A stretch of DNA of 63,797 bases from Burkholderia sp. IMCC1007 (lineage in GTDB: Bacteria > Pseudomonadota > Gammaproteobacteria > Burkholderiales > Burkholderiaceae): assembly GCF_027257875.1 (NCBI RefSeq), contig NZ_JAPVQY010000047.1, forward strand, positions 1-63,797. Reading direction: 5' to 3'. Below, one piece after another: positions 42,770 through 51,514 of this stretch. The notes under the pieces were generated by a model, which saw only the letters and a list, made by a program, of their open reading frames with translations, did not search any database and had not been told where the DNA came from. Each line of letters begins with the position of its first letter. The first letter of the stretch is position 1. A program made the position numbers and the translations under genes.

Positions 42770-43606
42770 TCACTGAATGATCCGCGGCGCACCGACATCC
42801 GCGGCCGATGCCGACAGCCCGTAGGTCTTGAGAATCCTTGCGATCTCCCCCGACTGGCGCATCGCGTCGATATTGGCGCCGAGCGCCGTGCCGAGCGCGG
42901 CATTCGTCTTCGTGAACAGCAGCGCCGTCTGCCCCGGTTCGAGCGACGCGGGCACGCGTGGATCGGGCTTCACGAGCATGATCTTCATCGACGCATAGCC
43001 GCCCTTCGCCTGGTTGTATTTCGACACCGCATAGCTGTCGGTGCCGACGTCGATCCGGCCCGCGGCCAGATCCTGCGCCATCGCGACCGGGTTCGGATAG
43101 ACGACCAGCGAACTGCCGAGCAGCTTCTGCAGATCGCCGGTCCACAGATAGCCCTGCACGGTGCCGACGCGCTTGCCGACGATGCTCGCGACGGTGTCGA
43201 CGCCCTGCTTCGAGATCACCGCCATCTGGTCGAGATACATCGGATCGCTCAGGCCGAGCACCTTCGCGCGATCGGCCGTGCGATACCAGTCGCCGAGGCC
43301 GATGTCGGCGCGACGCGACACGACGGACTGCACGACAGCGGCCGGATCGATGACGGACACCGAAATCTTCAGGCATTCGCGCGCGGCGATCTGCTTGACG
43401 ATCTCGCCGTCGACGCCCTTGATGTCGCTTGTGCCGGCCGGAATCGAATACGGCGGGAAATCCCACACGGCGACCGACAGCGTGCCGGGGCGGATCGTCT
43501 CGAACTGGTGCGCGGGCTTGCACGATTGCGCGTGGACGGCAGCGCCGAAGCCCGTGAGACACAGGCCGGCGAGCGCGAACGAAAGGCGACGCTTGGTTGA
43601 TGTCAT
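42770..43606 (-). CDS. Polar amino acid ABC transporter substrate-binding protein
   Basis: 278 residues with a Sec signal peptide ending near AVHAQS. The family-3 marks LSVAVWDFPPYSIPAG and VDGEIVKQIAARECL are present. It is the last gene of a minus-strand importer operon (45803 to 42770). The cluster lies beside MarR, OCD-like and M24 genes, so the ligand may be a substrate of those enzymes rather than a standard amino acid. Confidence 0.86.
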   Translation of the reverse strand: MTSTKRRLSFALAGLCLTGFGAAVHAQSCKPAHQFETIRPGTLSVAVWDFPPYSIPAGTSDIKGVDGEIVKQIAARECLKISVSVIDPAAVVQSVVSRRADIGLGDWYRTADRAKVLGLSDPMYLDQMAVISKQGVDTVASIVGKRVGTVQGYLWTGDLQKLLGSSLVVYPNPVAMAQDLAAGRIDVGTDSYAVSKYNQAKGGYASMKIMLVKPDPRVPASLEPGQTALLFTKTNAALGTALGANIDAMRQSGEIARILKTYGLSASAADVGAPRIIQ

Positions 43607-43686
43607 GAGAATGTCCCCGAAAGAGCGTGGCAGTTGAAAAACGGAAACCGGCAAACGAACGGAACGGCTCGGACTACATCGTCGAC

Positions 43687-44349
43687 TCAGCGTGCCGCAT
43701 GCCGCCCCAGACGGCGCTCGAGCGCGGAGACGGCGAACGTCGCCGGCACGCAGATCAGCGCGAACATCAGGCCGGCGAGCAGCAGCACGGGCATGTATTC
43801 GAACGTCGACGAGCCGATGCTCGAGGCGCGGCTGACGAGTTCGGGCAGCGCGATCGTGAAGCACAGCGACGTGGCCTGCAGCATCATGATCGAGAAGCCG
43901 AGCAACGCCGGCAGCGCGACGCGCAGGCCCTGCGGCACGATCACGAAGCGCAGCGCGTCGACCGCATTGAGCCCGATCACCGCGGCCGCCTCCTTCTGCC
44001 CGTGCGGCACCGCATCGAAGCCGGCACGAATGATCTCGCTCGTATAGGCGCCGGTGCAGCACGCGAGCGCCACCACGGCGGACAGGAACGACGACAGCGT
44101 GAGCCCCGCGTTCGGCAACCCGAAGTAGAAGAACTGCAGCAGGATCAGCGCCGGCGCGCCGCGTCCGATCTCGACGAACACGATGGCGGCGACGCGGATC
44201 GCCTTCGGCTTCATCGACACGCACAGCGCAAGCACGAGGCCGAGTGGAATGCCGATCGCGAGGCTCAGCGCGGTGACTTCGAGCGACAGACGGTAGCCGC
44301 CGAGCAGGTCGGGCAGCCAGGATTGCCAGAGATCGATCATGGAGCTCAT
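43687..44349 (-). CDS. Polar amino acid ABC transporter permease
   Basis: 220-residue HisQM-type permease with IGRGAPALILLQFFYFGLP and the coupling loop AAAVIGLNAVDALRFVIVPQ. Its ATG overlaps the stop of the upstream permease by four bases. Confidence 0.87.
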   Translation of the reverse strand: MSSMIDLWQSWLPDLLGGYRLSLEVTALSLAIGIPLGLVLALCVSMKPKAIRVAAIVFVEIGRGAPALILLQFFYFGLPNAGLTLSSFLSAVVALACCTGAYTSEIIRAGFDAVPHGQKEAAAVIGLNAVDALRFVIVPQGLRVALPALLGFSIMMLQATSLCFTIALPELVSRASSIGSSTFEYMPVLLLAGLMFALICVPATFAVSALERRLGRHAAR

Positions 44350-44987
44350 CGCGACACCCGCGAACGAAGGTGAAGATCGGCCCAGCGCGACAGCCATGCG
44401 ACCGGGATGCTGAGGGCGATATACAGCAGCGCGGCGGCCGCGTAGACGCCCAGCCCGCGAAACGTCTGCTGCGACACGTGGTACGCCTGGAACGCCAGTT
44501 CGTTCACGCCGATCGTCGACGCGACCGCGGAGTCCTTCAACAGGCCGATCAGGTAAGTCGCCGCGGTGGGCAGCGCGATGCGCACCATCTGCGGGAAAAT
44601 CACGTCGCGAAACTGCTGCGCGCGCGTGAGATTCAGCACTTTCGCCGCTTCGTACTGCCCGGGGTGAATCGCCGTCAGTGCACCGCGATAGACCTCGGAC
44701 AGATTGGCCGCGGTCACGAGGCCGAGGCCGAGCGCGGCCGCGGTGAACGGGTTGAGCGGCAGCAGGTCGTTGCCGATCCCGAAGAACACGAAGAACAGCC
44801 ACACGATCGGCGGCACCGACCGGCAACCGACGACGAACGCCGTCGCGAGCGCGCGCACGACCGGGTTCCGGGCGCTGCGCAGCGCGCAAAGCGGCATGCC
44901 CAGCACCGCGCCGATCGCAAAGACCGTCAGCGTCAGCGCGATCGTCCACGGCACGCCGGCGAGAATGGCGGAAAGATGGTCGATCAT
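44346..44987 (-). CDS. Polar amino acid ABC transporter permease
   Basis: 213-residue HisQM-type permease (VGCRSVPPIVWLFFVFFGIG; coupling loop AAKVLNLTRAQQFRDVIFPQ). Its ATG directly abuts the ATPase stop, so the operon order is ATPase, permease, permease, binding protein. Confidence 0.87.
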   Translation of the reverse strand: MIDHLSAILAGVPWTIALTLTVFAIGAVLGMPLCALRSARNPVVRALATAFVVGCRSVPPIVWLFFVFFGIGNDLLPLNPFTAAALGLGLVTAANLSEVYRGALTAIHPGQYEAAKVLNLTRAQQFRDVIFPQMVRIALPTAATYLIGLLKDSAVASTIGVNELAFQAYHVSQQTFRGLGVYAAAALLYIALSIPVAWLSRWADLHLRSRVSR

Positions 44988-45803
44988 TCAGCGATCCCTC
45001 ACGGCGTTCAGGAATTTCGCCGCGCGCTCGGTGCTCGGGTGGCGCATCACGGCCTCGCTCGGCCCCGCTTCGAGAATCCGGCCGTCGGCCATGATGATCA
45101 CGCGGTCCGACACGCTCTCCGCGAAATGCATCTCGTGCGTGACGACGATCATCGTCATCCCGGATTGCGCGAGCTCGTTCATCACCGCAAGCACTTCGAG
45201 GCCGAGCTCCGGATCGAGCGCGGACGTCGGCTCGTCGAACAGCATGATCTCCGGTTCGAGCGCGAGCGCCCGCGCAATCGCGATGCGCTGCTGCTGGCCG
45301 CCGGAACAGCGCACCGGATACTGGTCGGCCTTGTTCGCGAGACCGACCCGTTCGAGCAGTTCCATCGAGCGCCGATCGGCGTCCGCGCGGTTGCGGCCCA
45401 TCGTGCGCTCCTGCGCGAGGCTGACGTTGCGCAGCACGCTCAGGTGCGGGAACAGATTGAACGACTGGAACACCATGCCGATCCGGCGCCGCAGCGTCAC
45501 GAGCTCGCGGCGCGGCGGCGTGTGGTTCGCGTCGATCGTCACGTCGCCGATCGTCACGCGGCCTTCGGTCGGCGGTTCCAGCTGGTTGATGCATCGAAGC
45601 AGCGTGCTCTTGCCGGATCCGCTCGGACCGATGATCGCGATCACCTCGCCCGCGTTCATCGAGAAGCTGACGTCCTGCAGCACGCGATGCGCGCCGAAGG
45701 TCTTCCCGACGCCTTCGACGCACAGGATCGGCTGCATGCCGGGACGGCCGGCCTGCGTCGCGCCGGGTTCGGCTTGCAGGGGAGGTGCGACAATGCTGTT
45801 CAT
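44988..45803 (-). CDS. Polar amino acid ABC transporter ATP-binding protein
   Basis: 271-residue GlnQ-type ATPase: Walker A GPSGSGKST, Q-loop VFQSFNLFPHLSV, signature CSGGQQQRIAIARA (Cys for the usual Leu), Walker B MLFDEPTSALDPE, switch His in VVTHEMHFA. About 30 extra N-terminal residues precede the domain. The ATG at 45801-45803 is chosen for its GGAGAAGC ribosome site. Confidence 0.9.
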   Translation of the reverse strand: MNSIVAPPLQAEPGATQAGRPGMQPILCVEGVGKTFGAHRVLQDVSFSMNAGEVIAIIGPSGSGKSTLLRCINQLEPPTEGRVTIGDVTIDANHTPPRRELVTLRRRIGMVFQSFNLFPHLSVLRNVSLAQERTMGRNRADADRRSMELLERVGLANKADQYPVRCSGGQQQRIAIARALALEPEIMLFDEPTSALDPELGLEVLAVMNELAQSGMTMIVVTHEMHFAESVSDRVIIMADGRILEAGPSEAVMRHPSTERAAKFLNAVRDR

Positions 45804-45936
45804 GGAAGCTTCTCCGTCTATGGCTTTCAACGCGGCTCTCCGGATCGATCGACCATCGTCGCGCCGGAACCCGGCACGCTTTCGATTCGGGGTACGCCCT
45901 TAATTTATTCAGTACAACGACATGAAACGATGAACG

Positions 45937-45956
45937 ATATTGAATGCGTCCAATAT
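45937..45956. promoter_or_regulatory. AT-rich inverted repeat, possible MarR operator
   Basis: ATATTG and CAATAT arms separated by 8 bases, about 135 bases upstream of the ABC ATPase gene and just past the 3' end of the marR gene, in an AT-rich pocket. Size and symmetry suit a MarR-family site. The assignment is positional only. Confidence 0.35.
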
Positions 45957-46050
45957 TCGCGCCTCAAGCGATCGTTTTTCATCATGTCTTGCGCGACACG
46001 CATCAACTCGATCGCCAGCCCGCGTGCGGGCTACGGCGGCGTGATCGCGC

Positions 46051-46578
46051 TCACCATCCGCGACGCGCGCTCATGAGCTTGTTCAGGATCCGATCGAGCA
46101 TCGCGCGATCGGCCGCGTCGAGTGCGCTCAGCATCAGCGTCTGCCGGTCGAGCGCGACGGGTAGCACGCGTTCGTACAGCCGGCGGCCGCTTTCGTTCAG
46201 CGCGAGGCGAATCTCGCGCCGGTCGTCCGCGTTCGTCTTGCGGCGAATCATCCGGCGCTCCGCGAGCCGGTTCACCGCGCGGCTGATGCTGTTCTTCGGG
46301 CGCCCCGTCACTTCGCAGATCTGCTTCGCCGTCATCGCGCTGACGGTCGACAGGCAGGCCAGCACGTTGAATTCGTCGCGGCTGACGTCGAACGTCTGGA
46401 TCATCTCGGCGAACACCGGTTCGGTGTAGCAGTTCGACCATAGCGTGAGCCGCCATGCATCGTTCAGCGGCCCGTTCGTGACGATCGCGTCGAACACCGC
46501 GTCGCTGCCCGCCGTGTCGTCGTACGCTTCGTGATCGTCGTGGTCGCGAGGTTCGGGCTCGAGATCGGATTCTTTCAT
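46051..46578 (-). CDS. MarR-family transcriptional regulator
   Basis: 175 residues with an acidic, disordered N-terminus and a clear winged helix: SAMTAKQICEVTGRPKNSIS, then RAVNRLAERRMIRRKTNADD for the wing. I start at the ATG at 46576-46578 because GGAGTTGTCTGCG precedes it; upstream ATGs are possible. It lies 19 bases after the OCD-like gene on the same strand and probably senses a substrate of this cluster. Confidence 0.86.
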   Translation of the reverse strand: MKESDLEPEPRDHDDHEAYDDTAGSDAVFDAIVTNGPLNDAWRLTLWSNCYTEPVFAEMIQTFDVSRDEFNVLACLSTVSAMTAKQICEVTGRPKNSISRAVNRLAERRMIRRKTNADDRREIRLALNESGRRLYERVLPVALDRQTLMLSALDAADRAMLDRILNKLMSARRGW

Positions 46579-46597
46579 CGCAGACAACTCCATCGGG

Positions 46598-47608
46598 TCA
46601 TTGATCGGACGGCATGCGTCCGTCATCCGGCGTCGCGCACCGGCGGCTCAGCCAGTCGGCGAACATCAGGTCGAGATGACCACCGCCGCCGTTCTTGAAC
46701 AGCGTGATGTCCGCATCGTGCCGGCGCCCCGCCGCGCGGCCGCCGCACAGGTCGAACAGGTCACCCTCGATGTCGGTCGCATCGATTACGCCCGCATCGA
46801 GCGGCTGGCGAATGTCGCCGCAGTGCTCGGTCACGAGCGCGCGATGATCGACGTGGATGCGCGAGCGCAGCAGCGCCGCGTCGTTCGCTTCGCGCATCGA
46901 CGGCATGTAGCCGCCGACCAGATCCACGTGGCAGCCGTCGCGCAGCCATGCGCCGTCGAGCACCGGCGACGTCGACGACGTCACGCACACGACGAGGTCG
47001 GCCTCGCGGACGCTGCGCTCGAGATGCTCGACGGCACGCACGTCCGCGCCGGGCGCGTCGCCGGCCGCGTGGTCGGCCAGCCGCGCCGCACGCTCGTACG
47101 TGCGGTTCCATACGTCGATCCGGCGCAGCGTCGGAAATTCGGCCGCCATCACGCGCAGGTGCGTTTGCGCCTGCGCGCCCGCGCCGATGATCGTCAGCGT
47201 CTGCGGCGCGCGCCGCGCGAGCAGACGTGCGCCGAGTGCGGAGTCGGCCGCCGTCTTGTAACGGCTGAACGCGTTGCCGACGATGATCGAACGGAACCGG
47301 CCGTCCTCGGGATCGCTCAGCAGCACGGCCGCATGCCACGTATCGGCCGAATCGTTCGTGCGCCGTCCGTTGTCGGGCGAGATCGACACGACCTTCGTGC
47401 CGGTCGCGCCGTCGGGCGCGCCGCCGAGCCAGATCAGCATCTCGCCGTTCTCGCGCGCATCGCGCGGCACGCTCGCATGCAGGCGCGCAAGCGGCGCATA
47501 CGCCTGCCGGTGCGCGGCCTCCAGCGCATCGACCATCTGCGTGGGCGGCATGCGGCTCAATACGGCATCGGCGGAAATCAGTTGCGGCAACGGACTGGAT
47601 GCGGTCAT
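46598..47608 (-). CDS. Ornithine cyclodeaminase/mu-crystallin-family protein
   Basis: 336-residue NAD(P)-binding protein. The conserved lysine is in GTKVVSISP (about 72), RYKTAADSA (about 116-124) is present, and the dinucleotide loop is IIGAGAQAQTHLRVM (142 on). Family members include ornithine cyclodeaminase, pyrroline-2-carboxylate reductase and EutC of ectoine use. True ornithine cyclodeaminase residues cannot be judged by eye, so an imino-acid reductase is equally likely. It lies between the DddP-like M24 gene and marR. Confidence 0.82.
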   Translation of the reverse strand: MTASSPLPQLISADAVLSRMPPTQMVDALEAAHRQAYAPLARLHASVPRDARENGEMLIWLGGAPDGATGTKVVSISPDNGRRTNDSADTWHAAVLLSDPEDGRFRSIIVGNAFSRYKTAADSALGARLLARRAPQTLTIIGAGAQAQTHLRVMAAEFPTLRRIDVWNRTYERAARLADHAAGDAPGADVRAVEHLERSVREADLVVCVTSSTSPVLDGAWLRDGCHVDLVGGYMPSMREANDAALLRSRIHVDHRALVTEHCGDIRQPLDAGVIDATDIEGDLFDLCGGRAAGRRHDADITLFKNGGGGHLDLMFADWLSRRCATPDDGRMPSDQ

Positions 47609-47706
47609 CGGAAACGGGTTTGCCCTGTCAAAACGTGTGACGTCGAAACCGGCCGCGGACGACGCAGGCCGGGCGCATGGCCGGAACCTGGCCGGCCTCG
47701 TTTTGC

Positions 47707-49029
47707 TCACGCATCGCGGTCCGCGATCAGCGGTACGGCCGACAGCGGAATCGCACCGGTCGACGTGATCAGCACCTGTTCCTCGAGCTTCACGCCTTCG
47801 GCGCCGCCCTGCACGCCGATGTAGCTCTCGACCGACACGACCATGTTTTCCTCGAACGTACCGTCGTACCCCCACGCGTCGAAATCGACCGCATACGCGA
47901 CGCTCGGGTATTCGTCGACCAGGCCGACGCCGTGCAGCATCATCATGTAGCGGTTATGAACGTAGCGCTCCGGCACGGGCCAGCAGCGCTCGGCGAACTC
48001 GCGGAACGTGACGCCCGCACGCAGCAGCCCGACGTTGTGCAGGATCTGGTCTTCCGCATAGCCGAGCAGATCGCGCTGGTGCGCGGACACACCGCGGCCC
48101 GGACACACGAAACTGCGCGAGATGTCGGACAGGTAGCCGCCGGGGCCGACCATGTCGGTGTCGAAGCACACCATGTCGCCCGGCTCGATCACGCGGTTCG
48201 ACGCATCGCGGAACCACGGATTGGTGCGCGGCCCCGACGACAGCAGCCGGCTTTCCGCCCATTCGCCGCCGTGCGCGATGTTCGTCTCGTGAAAGACGCT
48301 CCACAACTGGTTCTCGGTGATGCCCGGACGCAGCGCCTCGCGCATGCGCGCGACGCCGAGATCGCACACGCCCATCGACACGCGATGCTGCGCGATTTCC
48401 TCCGGGCCTTTCACGACGCGCGCCTGCTCGGTCAGCGGTTGCGCGTCGAACAGCGCGACGCCGAGCCGCGTCAGCCGTTCGGCACCCCACGGGTCGCAGC
48501 GATCGACGGCGAGCCGCAGGTTGCCGCCGCCGTGCGCATGCAGCAGATCGGCGATCTCGTGCGCCCACGCATCGGCCTTCTCCTCGACGCGCGGCCCGGC
48601 CAGGAAATAGATCCACGGCGTGGCGGGCCGGATCTCGTCGATCGATTCGATATGTTCGCTGTTGTGCTGGCTGCTCGCGAAATCGAACAGCACGAGCGGG
48701 CCGTCGGTCGCGATGAACACGTAGCGGCTCGGCGAATGCATGACCCACAGGCCGAGATTGTTCGTGTCCGTCGCATAGCGGATGTTCAGCGGGTCGGCGA
48801 GCAGCATCCCCGCGTAATCGTGCTTGCGCAATTGTTCCCGCAGCCGTTCGACACGGTACGCGCGCAGCGCGCGGCGATCGATCGCGTCGAACGCGTCGAG
48901 CAGCGCGCGATCGACCGGCGCGACACGGTGGCCCTGCACCAGCACGTCATCGCGGTACGCGGGAGCGTCACGCATACCTGGCATCGGCGAAACGGCGCGG
49001 GGAAATTGCGGGGCAGTATTCACGATCAC
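47707..49029 (-). CDS. M24-family protein resembling DMSP lyase DddP
   Basis: 440 residues, pita-bread fold (creatinase/prolidase family). The residues known as iron ligands in Roseobacter DddP (Asp295, Asp297, Asp307, His371, Glu406, Glu421) appear as D290, D292, D302, H366, E401 and E416. The catalytic Asp377 and Tyr366 appear as D372 and Y361. All eight are offset by exactly five positions. Local segments also match: DYAGMLLADPLNIRYATD, LLSSGPRTNPWF, MLHGVGLVDE. DddP cleaves dimethylsulfoniopropionate to DMS and acrylate. The numbering is recalled, not aligned by computer. Start is GTG at 49029 after AGGAG. Confidence 0.8.
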   Translation of the reverse strand: MIVNTAPQFPRAVSPMPGMRDAPAYRDDVLVQGHRVAPVDRALLDAFDAIDRRALRAYRVERLREQLRKHDYAGMLLADPLNIRYATDTNNLGLWVMHSPSRYVFIATDGPLVLFDFASSQHNSEHIESIDEIRPATPWIYFLAGPRVEEKADAWAHEIADLLHAHGGGNLRLAVDRCDPWGAERLTRLGVALFDAQPLTEQARVVKGPEEIAQHRVSMGVCDLGVARMREALRPGITENQLWSVFHETNIAHGGEWAESRLLSSGPRTNPWFRDASNRVIEPGDMVCFDTDMVGPGGYLSDISRSFVCPGRGVSAHQRDLLGYAEDQILHNVGLLRAGVTFREFAERCWPVPERYVHNRYMMMLHGVGLVDEYPSVAYAVDFDAWGYDGTFEENMVVSVESYIGVQGGAEGVKLEEQVLITSTGAIPLSAVPLIADRDA

Positions 49030-49102
49030 GACGGCTCCTTTCTGACTGCAGTGTGAGCGCCCGGAATCGAGCGCGGATCCGACGCATTGCCTGTGTCGAC
49101 GC

Positions 49103-49132
49103 AGATTAGTCCCGCGTGGAACCAACTGTCAA
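49103..49132 (-). promoter_or_regulatory. Promoter of the M24/OCD/MarR genes
   Basis: On the minus strand TTGACA (49127-49132) is followed after 18 bases by TAATCT (49103-49108). This is a good sigma-70 match, about 75 bases before the GTG start of the M24 gene. Confidence 0.6.
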
Positions 49133-49217
49133 TGCGCTAAAAATGTGTTTACCCTTGCTTCGCGAAAGGCCCATGAAAGGGCCGCCCGGGGCCGGCGACG
49201 CGCGCCGGCCCGTCGCT

Positions 49218-51254
49218 TCACAGGTCCTTGACGAGCCGCAGCGCGTCGTAGATCGCCGCATGCGTGTTGCGCGCGGACACCGCGTCGCCGATCCGGAACA
49301 GCTGGAAGCGTCCTGCCGGGTTGCGGTTCTCGACCTGCGGCTTGCCGTCGATCAGGTCGTCGTAGTTGACCGCGCCGAGGTTCGTCGACTGCGGTTTCAG
49401 CGCGAAGTACAGCTCGTCCATCGGGATCGTGCCGTGATTGACGACGATCTGGTCGTAGCGGCGCTCGTGGTGGATCCCGCCGTAATCGCTGCCGACGATC
49501 GCGACCAGTTCGTCGCCTTCGCGCCGCACGGCCTCGAGCCGGTACGTGACCGTAAACTTCGTGTCGAGCTGCTGCAGCGAGCGCATGTACGGCACGAGAT
49601 TCATGCTCATCACTTCAGGCGAGAACGCGCGGTCGGGCGTCATGATCTCGACCGCACCGCCCGCGTGCGCGATGGTTTCCGCCGCCTGCAGCGCCGGATG
49701 ATCGCCCGCGTCGTCGTAGATCAGCACGTTGCGGCCCGGCTTCACGTCGCCGGAAATGATGTCCCATGCGGACACCACGTGCTCGCCGCCCGAGCTCAGC
49801 ACGTCGACGTCCGGCATGCCGCCCGTCGCGACGATCACGACGTCGGGCCGCTCGTCGAGCACGGTCGACGCGTCCGCCCACGTGTTGAACGCGAAGCGCA
49901 CGCCGAGCCGCTCGCATTGGGCCATCCGCCAGTCGATGATGCCGAGCATTTCCTTGCGACGCGGCGTTTGCGCCGTCAGGCGCACTTGCCCGCCCGGATG
50001 GCCGGTCGCCTCGAATACGACCACGTCGTGCCCGCGCTCGCCGGCCACGCGCGCCGCTTCGAGCCCGGCCGGACCGGCGCCGACGATGACGACCTTGCGC
50101 TTCGCCGGCGCGGGCGGGATCACGTGCGGCATCGTCGTCTCGCGGCCGGTGGCCGCGTTGTGGATGCAGAACGCGGCGCCGCCCTGGTAGATCCGGTCGA
50201 GGCAGTAATTCGCGCCGACGCACGGACGAATGTCGTCCTCGCGGCGCTCGATGATCTTGCGCACGATGTGCGGATCGGTCATGTGCGCGCGCGTCATGCC
50301 GATCATGTCGACCTTGCCCGAGGCGATCGCGTGGCGCGCGGTCGGCACGTCCTGGATCCGCGCCGCGTGGAAGGTCGGAAACTCAGTGATGCCGCGCATC
50401 TCGCCCGCGAAATCGAGGTGCGGCGCGCTCTTCATGCCCATGATCGGGATAATGTCCGTCAGCCCCGCGTCGGTCTCGAGATGCCCGCGAATCACGTTCA
50501 GGAAGTCGATCAGGCCGCTCGATTTCATCGCGAGCGACAACTGGATCCCCTCTTCCTTCGTCAGCCCGCCCGCGATCATTTCGTCGGCGGTATAGCGGAC
50601 CCCGACGACGAACTCGTCGCCGACGCGCTTGCGGATCGCCCGCAGCACGTCGAACGTGAAGCGCATCCGGTTCTCGAGCGGGCCGCCGTACGGCGCGTCG
50701 AGCGTATTCGTCAGCGGCGACCAGAACTGGTCCATCAGGTGTCCGTAAGCTTCCAGCTCGATCCCGTCGAGACCGGCCGCCTTCATCCGCTCCGCCGCGT
50801 CCGCATAGTCGCGCACGATGCGCTCGATATCCCAGTCCTCCATCTTCTTCGGAAACGCGCGGTGCGCCGGCTCACGCGCGTGCGACGGCGACACCGCCGG
50901 CAGCCAGTCGCCTTTGTCCCAGCGCGTGCGGCGGCCGAGATGCGTGAGCTGGATCATCACCTTCGCGCCGTGCTCGTGACACGCGTCGACGAGATCCTTC
51001 ATCCACGGCACCACTTCGTCGCGGTACGCGAGGATGTTGTTGAACACCGGCGGGCTGTCCTTCGAGATCGCCGCGGAGCCGGCCGTCATCGTCAGCGCGA
51101 TGCCCGCCTTCGCGCGCTCGACGTGGTACGCGCGGTAGCGCGCCTTCGGCATCCCGTCCTCCGCATAAGCCGGCTCGTGCGACGTCGTCATGATGCGATT
51201 GCGAAACGTCAGATGTTTGAGGGTGTACGGCTGCAGCAGCGGATCGTTCGACAT
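49218..51254 (-). CDS. FMN/FAD oxidoreductase, TMADH/N-methylproline demethylase-like
   Basis: 678 residues. An N-terminal old-yellow-enzyme barrel (about 1-370) is followed by an iron-sulfur cysteine region (CVGANYCLDRIYQGGAAFCI) and a C-terminal FAD/NAD(P) domain beginning VVIVGAGPAGLEAARVAGER. This layout belongs to trimethylamine/dimethylamine dehydrogenases, 2,4-dienoyl-CoA reductases and N-methylproline demethylase; the GANYC spacing points to the last group. It may demethylate a betaine-derived N-methyl compound. It is transcribed away from the TetR gene and toward the M24 gene, 188 bases away. Confidence 0.84.
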   Translation of the reverse strand: MSNDPLLQPYTLKHLTFRNRIMTTSHEPAYAEDGMPKARYRAYHVERAKAGIALTMTAGSAAISKDSPPVFNNILAYRDEVVPWMKDLVDACHEHGAKVMIQLTHLGRRTRWDKGDWLPAVSPSHAREPAHRAFPKKMEDWDIERIVRDYADAAERMKAAGLDGIELEAYGHLMDQFWSPLTNTLDAPYGGPLENRMRFTFDVLRAIRKRVGDEFVVGVRYTADEMIAGGLTKEEGIQLSLAMKSSGLIDFLNVIRGHLETDAGLTDIIPIMGMKSAPHLDFAGEMRGITEFPTFHAARIQDVPTARHAIASGKVDMIGMTRAHMTDPHIVRKIIERREDDIRPCVGANYCLDRIYQGGAAFCIHNAATGRETTMPHVIPPAPAKRKVVIVGAGPAGLEAARVAGERGHDVVVFEATGHPGGQVRLTAQTPRRKEMLGIIDWRMAQCERLGVRFAFNTWADASTVLDERPDVVIVATGGMPDVDVLSSGGEHVVSAWDIISGDVKPGRNVLIYDDAGDHPALQAAETIAHAGGAVEIMTPDRAFSPEVMSMNLVPYMRSLQQLDTKFTVTYRLEAVRREGDELVAIVGSDYGGIHHERRYDQIVVNHGTIPMDELYFALKPQSTNLGAVNYDDLIDGKPQVENRNPAGRFQLFRIGDAVSARNTHAAIYDALRLVKDL

Positions 51255-51321
51255 GGAGTGCCTCGTGGAAGGAACGGGAGCGTGGTTCGTGACTGCCTGA
51301 CATGAACATCGATTGCGACTC

Positions 51322-51350
51322 AGGTTAGAATCGCTGTACACATGTGTCAA
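51322..51350 (-). promoter_or_regulatory. Promoter with overlapping palindrome before the flavin oxidoreductase gene
   Basis: On the minus strand TTGACA (51345-51350) is separated by 17 bases from TAACCT (51322-51327), a near-consensus promoter about 70 bases before the ATG. The perfect palindrome ACACATGTGT (51338-51347) overlaps the -35 box. It lies in the divergent region shared with the TetR gene, so it is the likely TetR operator. Confidence 0.6.
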
Positions 51351-51514
51351 GTTTACAAAACATAGATGCACAGTGAGTTCGGGAAACTCCTTACGACGGG
51401 GTGTTGCAGGGGTTTTGAACGGACGGGTGCGTCGCCGCGGCGGTGCGCTGCGGCACAATGCGGGTCGCGATGTGCGCACCCGATCGACGACTGGAACGAA
51501 AGGACGTTTGCCCG

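Noticed and set aside
49116..51305. 729-codon plus-strand frame opposite the TMADH-like gene
   Set aside because: Arg/His/Val-rich shadow with no motifs; the opposite strand encodes a clear multi-domain flavoprotein with its own promoter.
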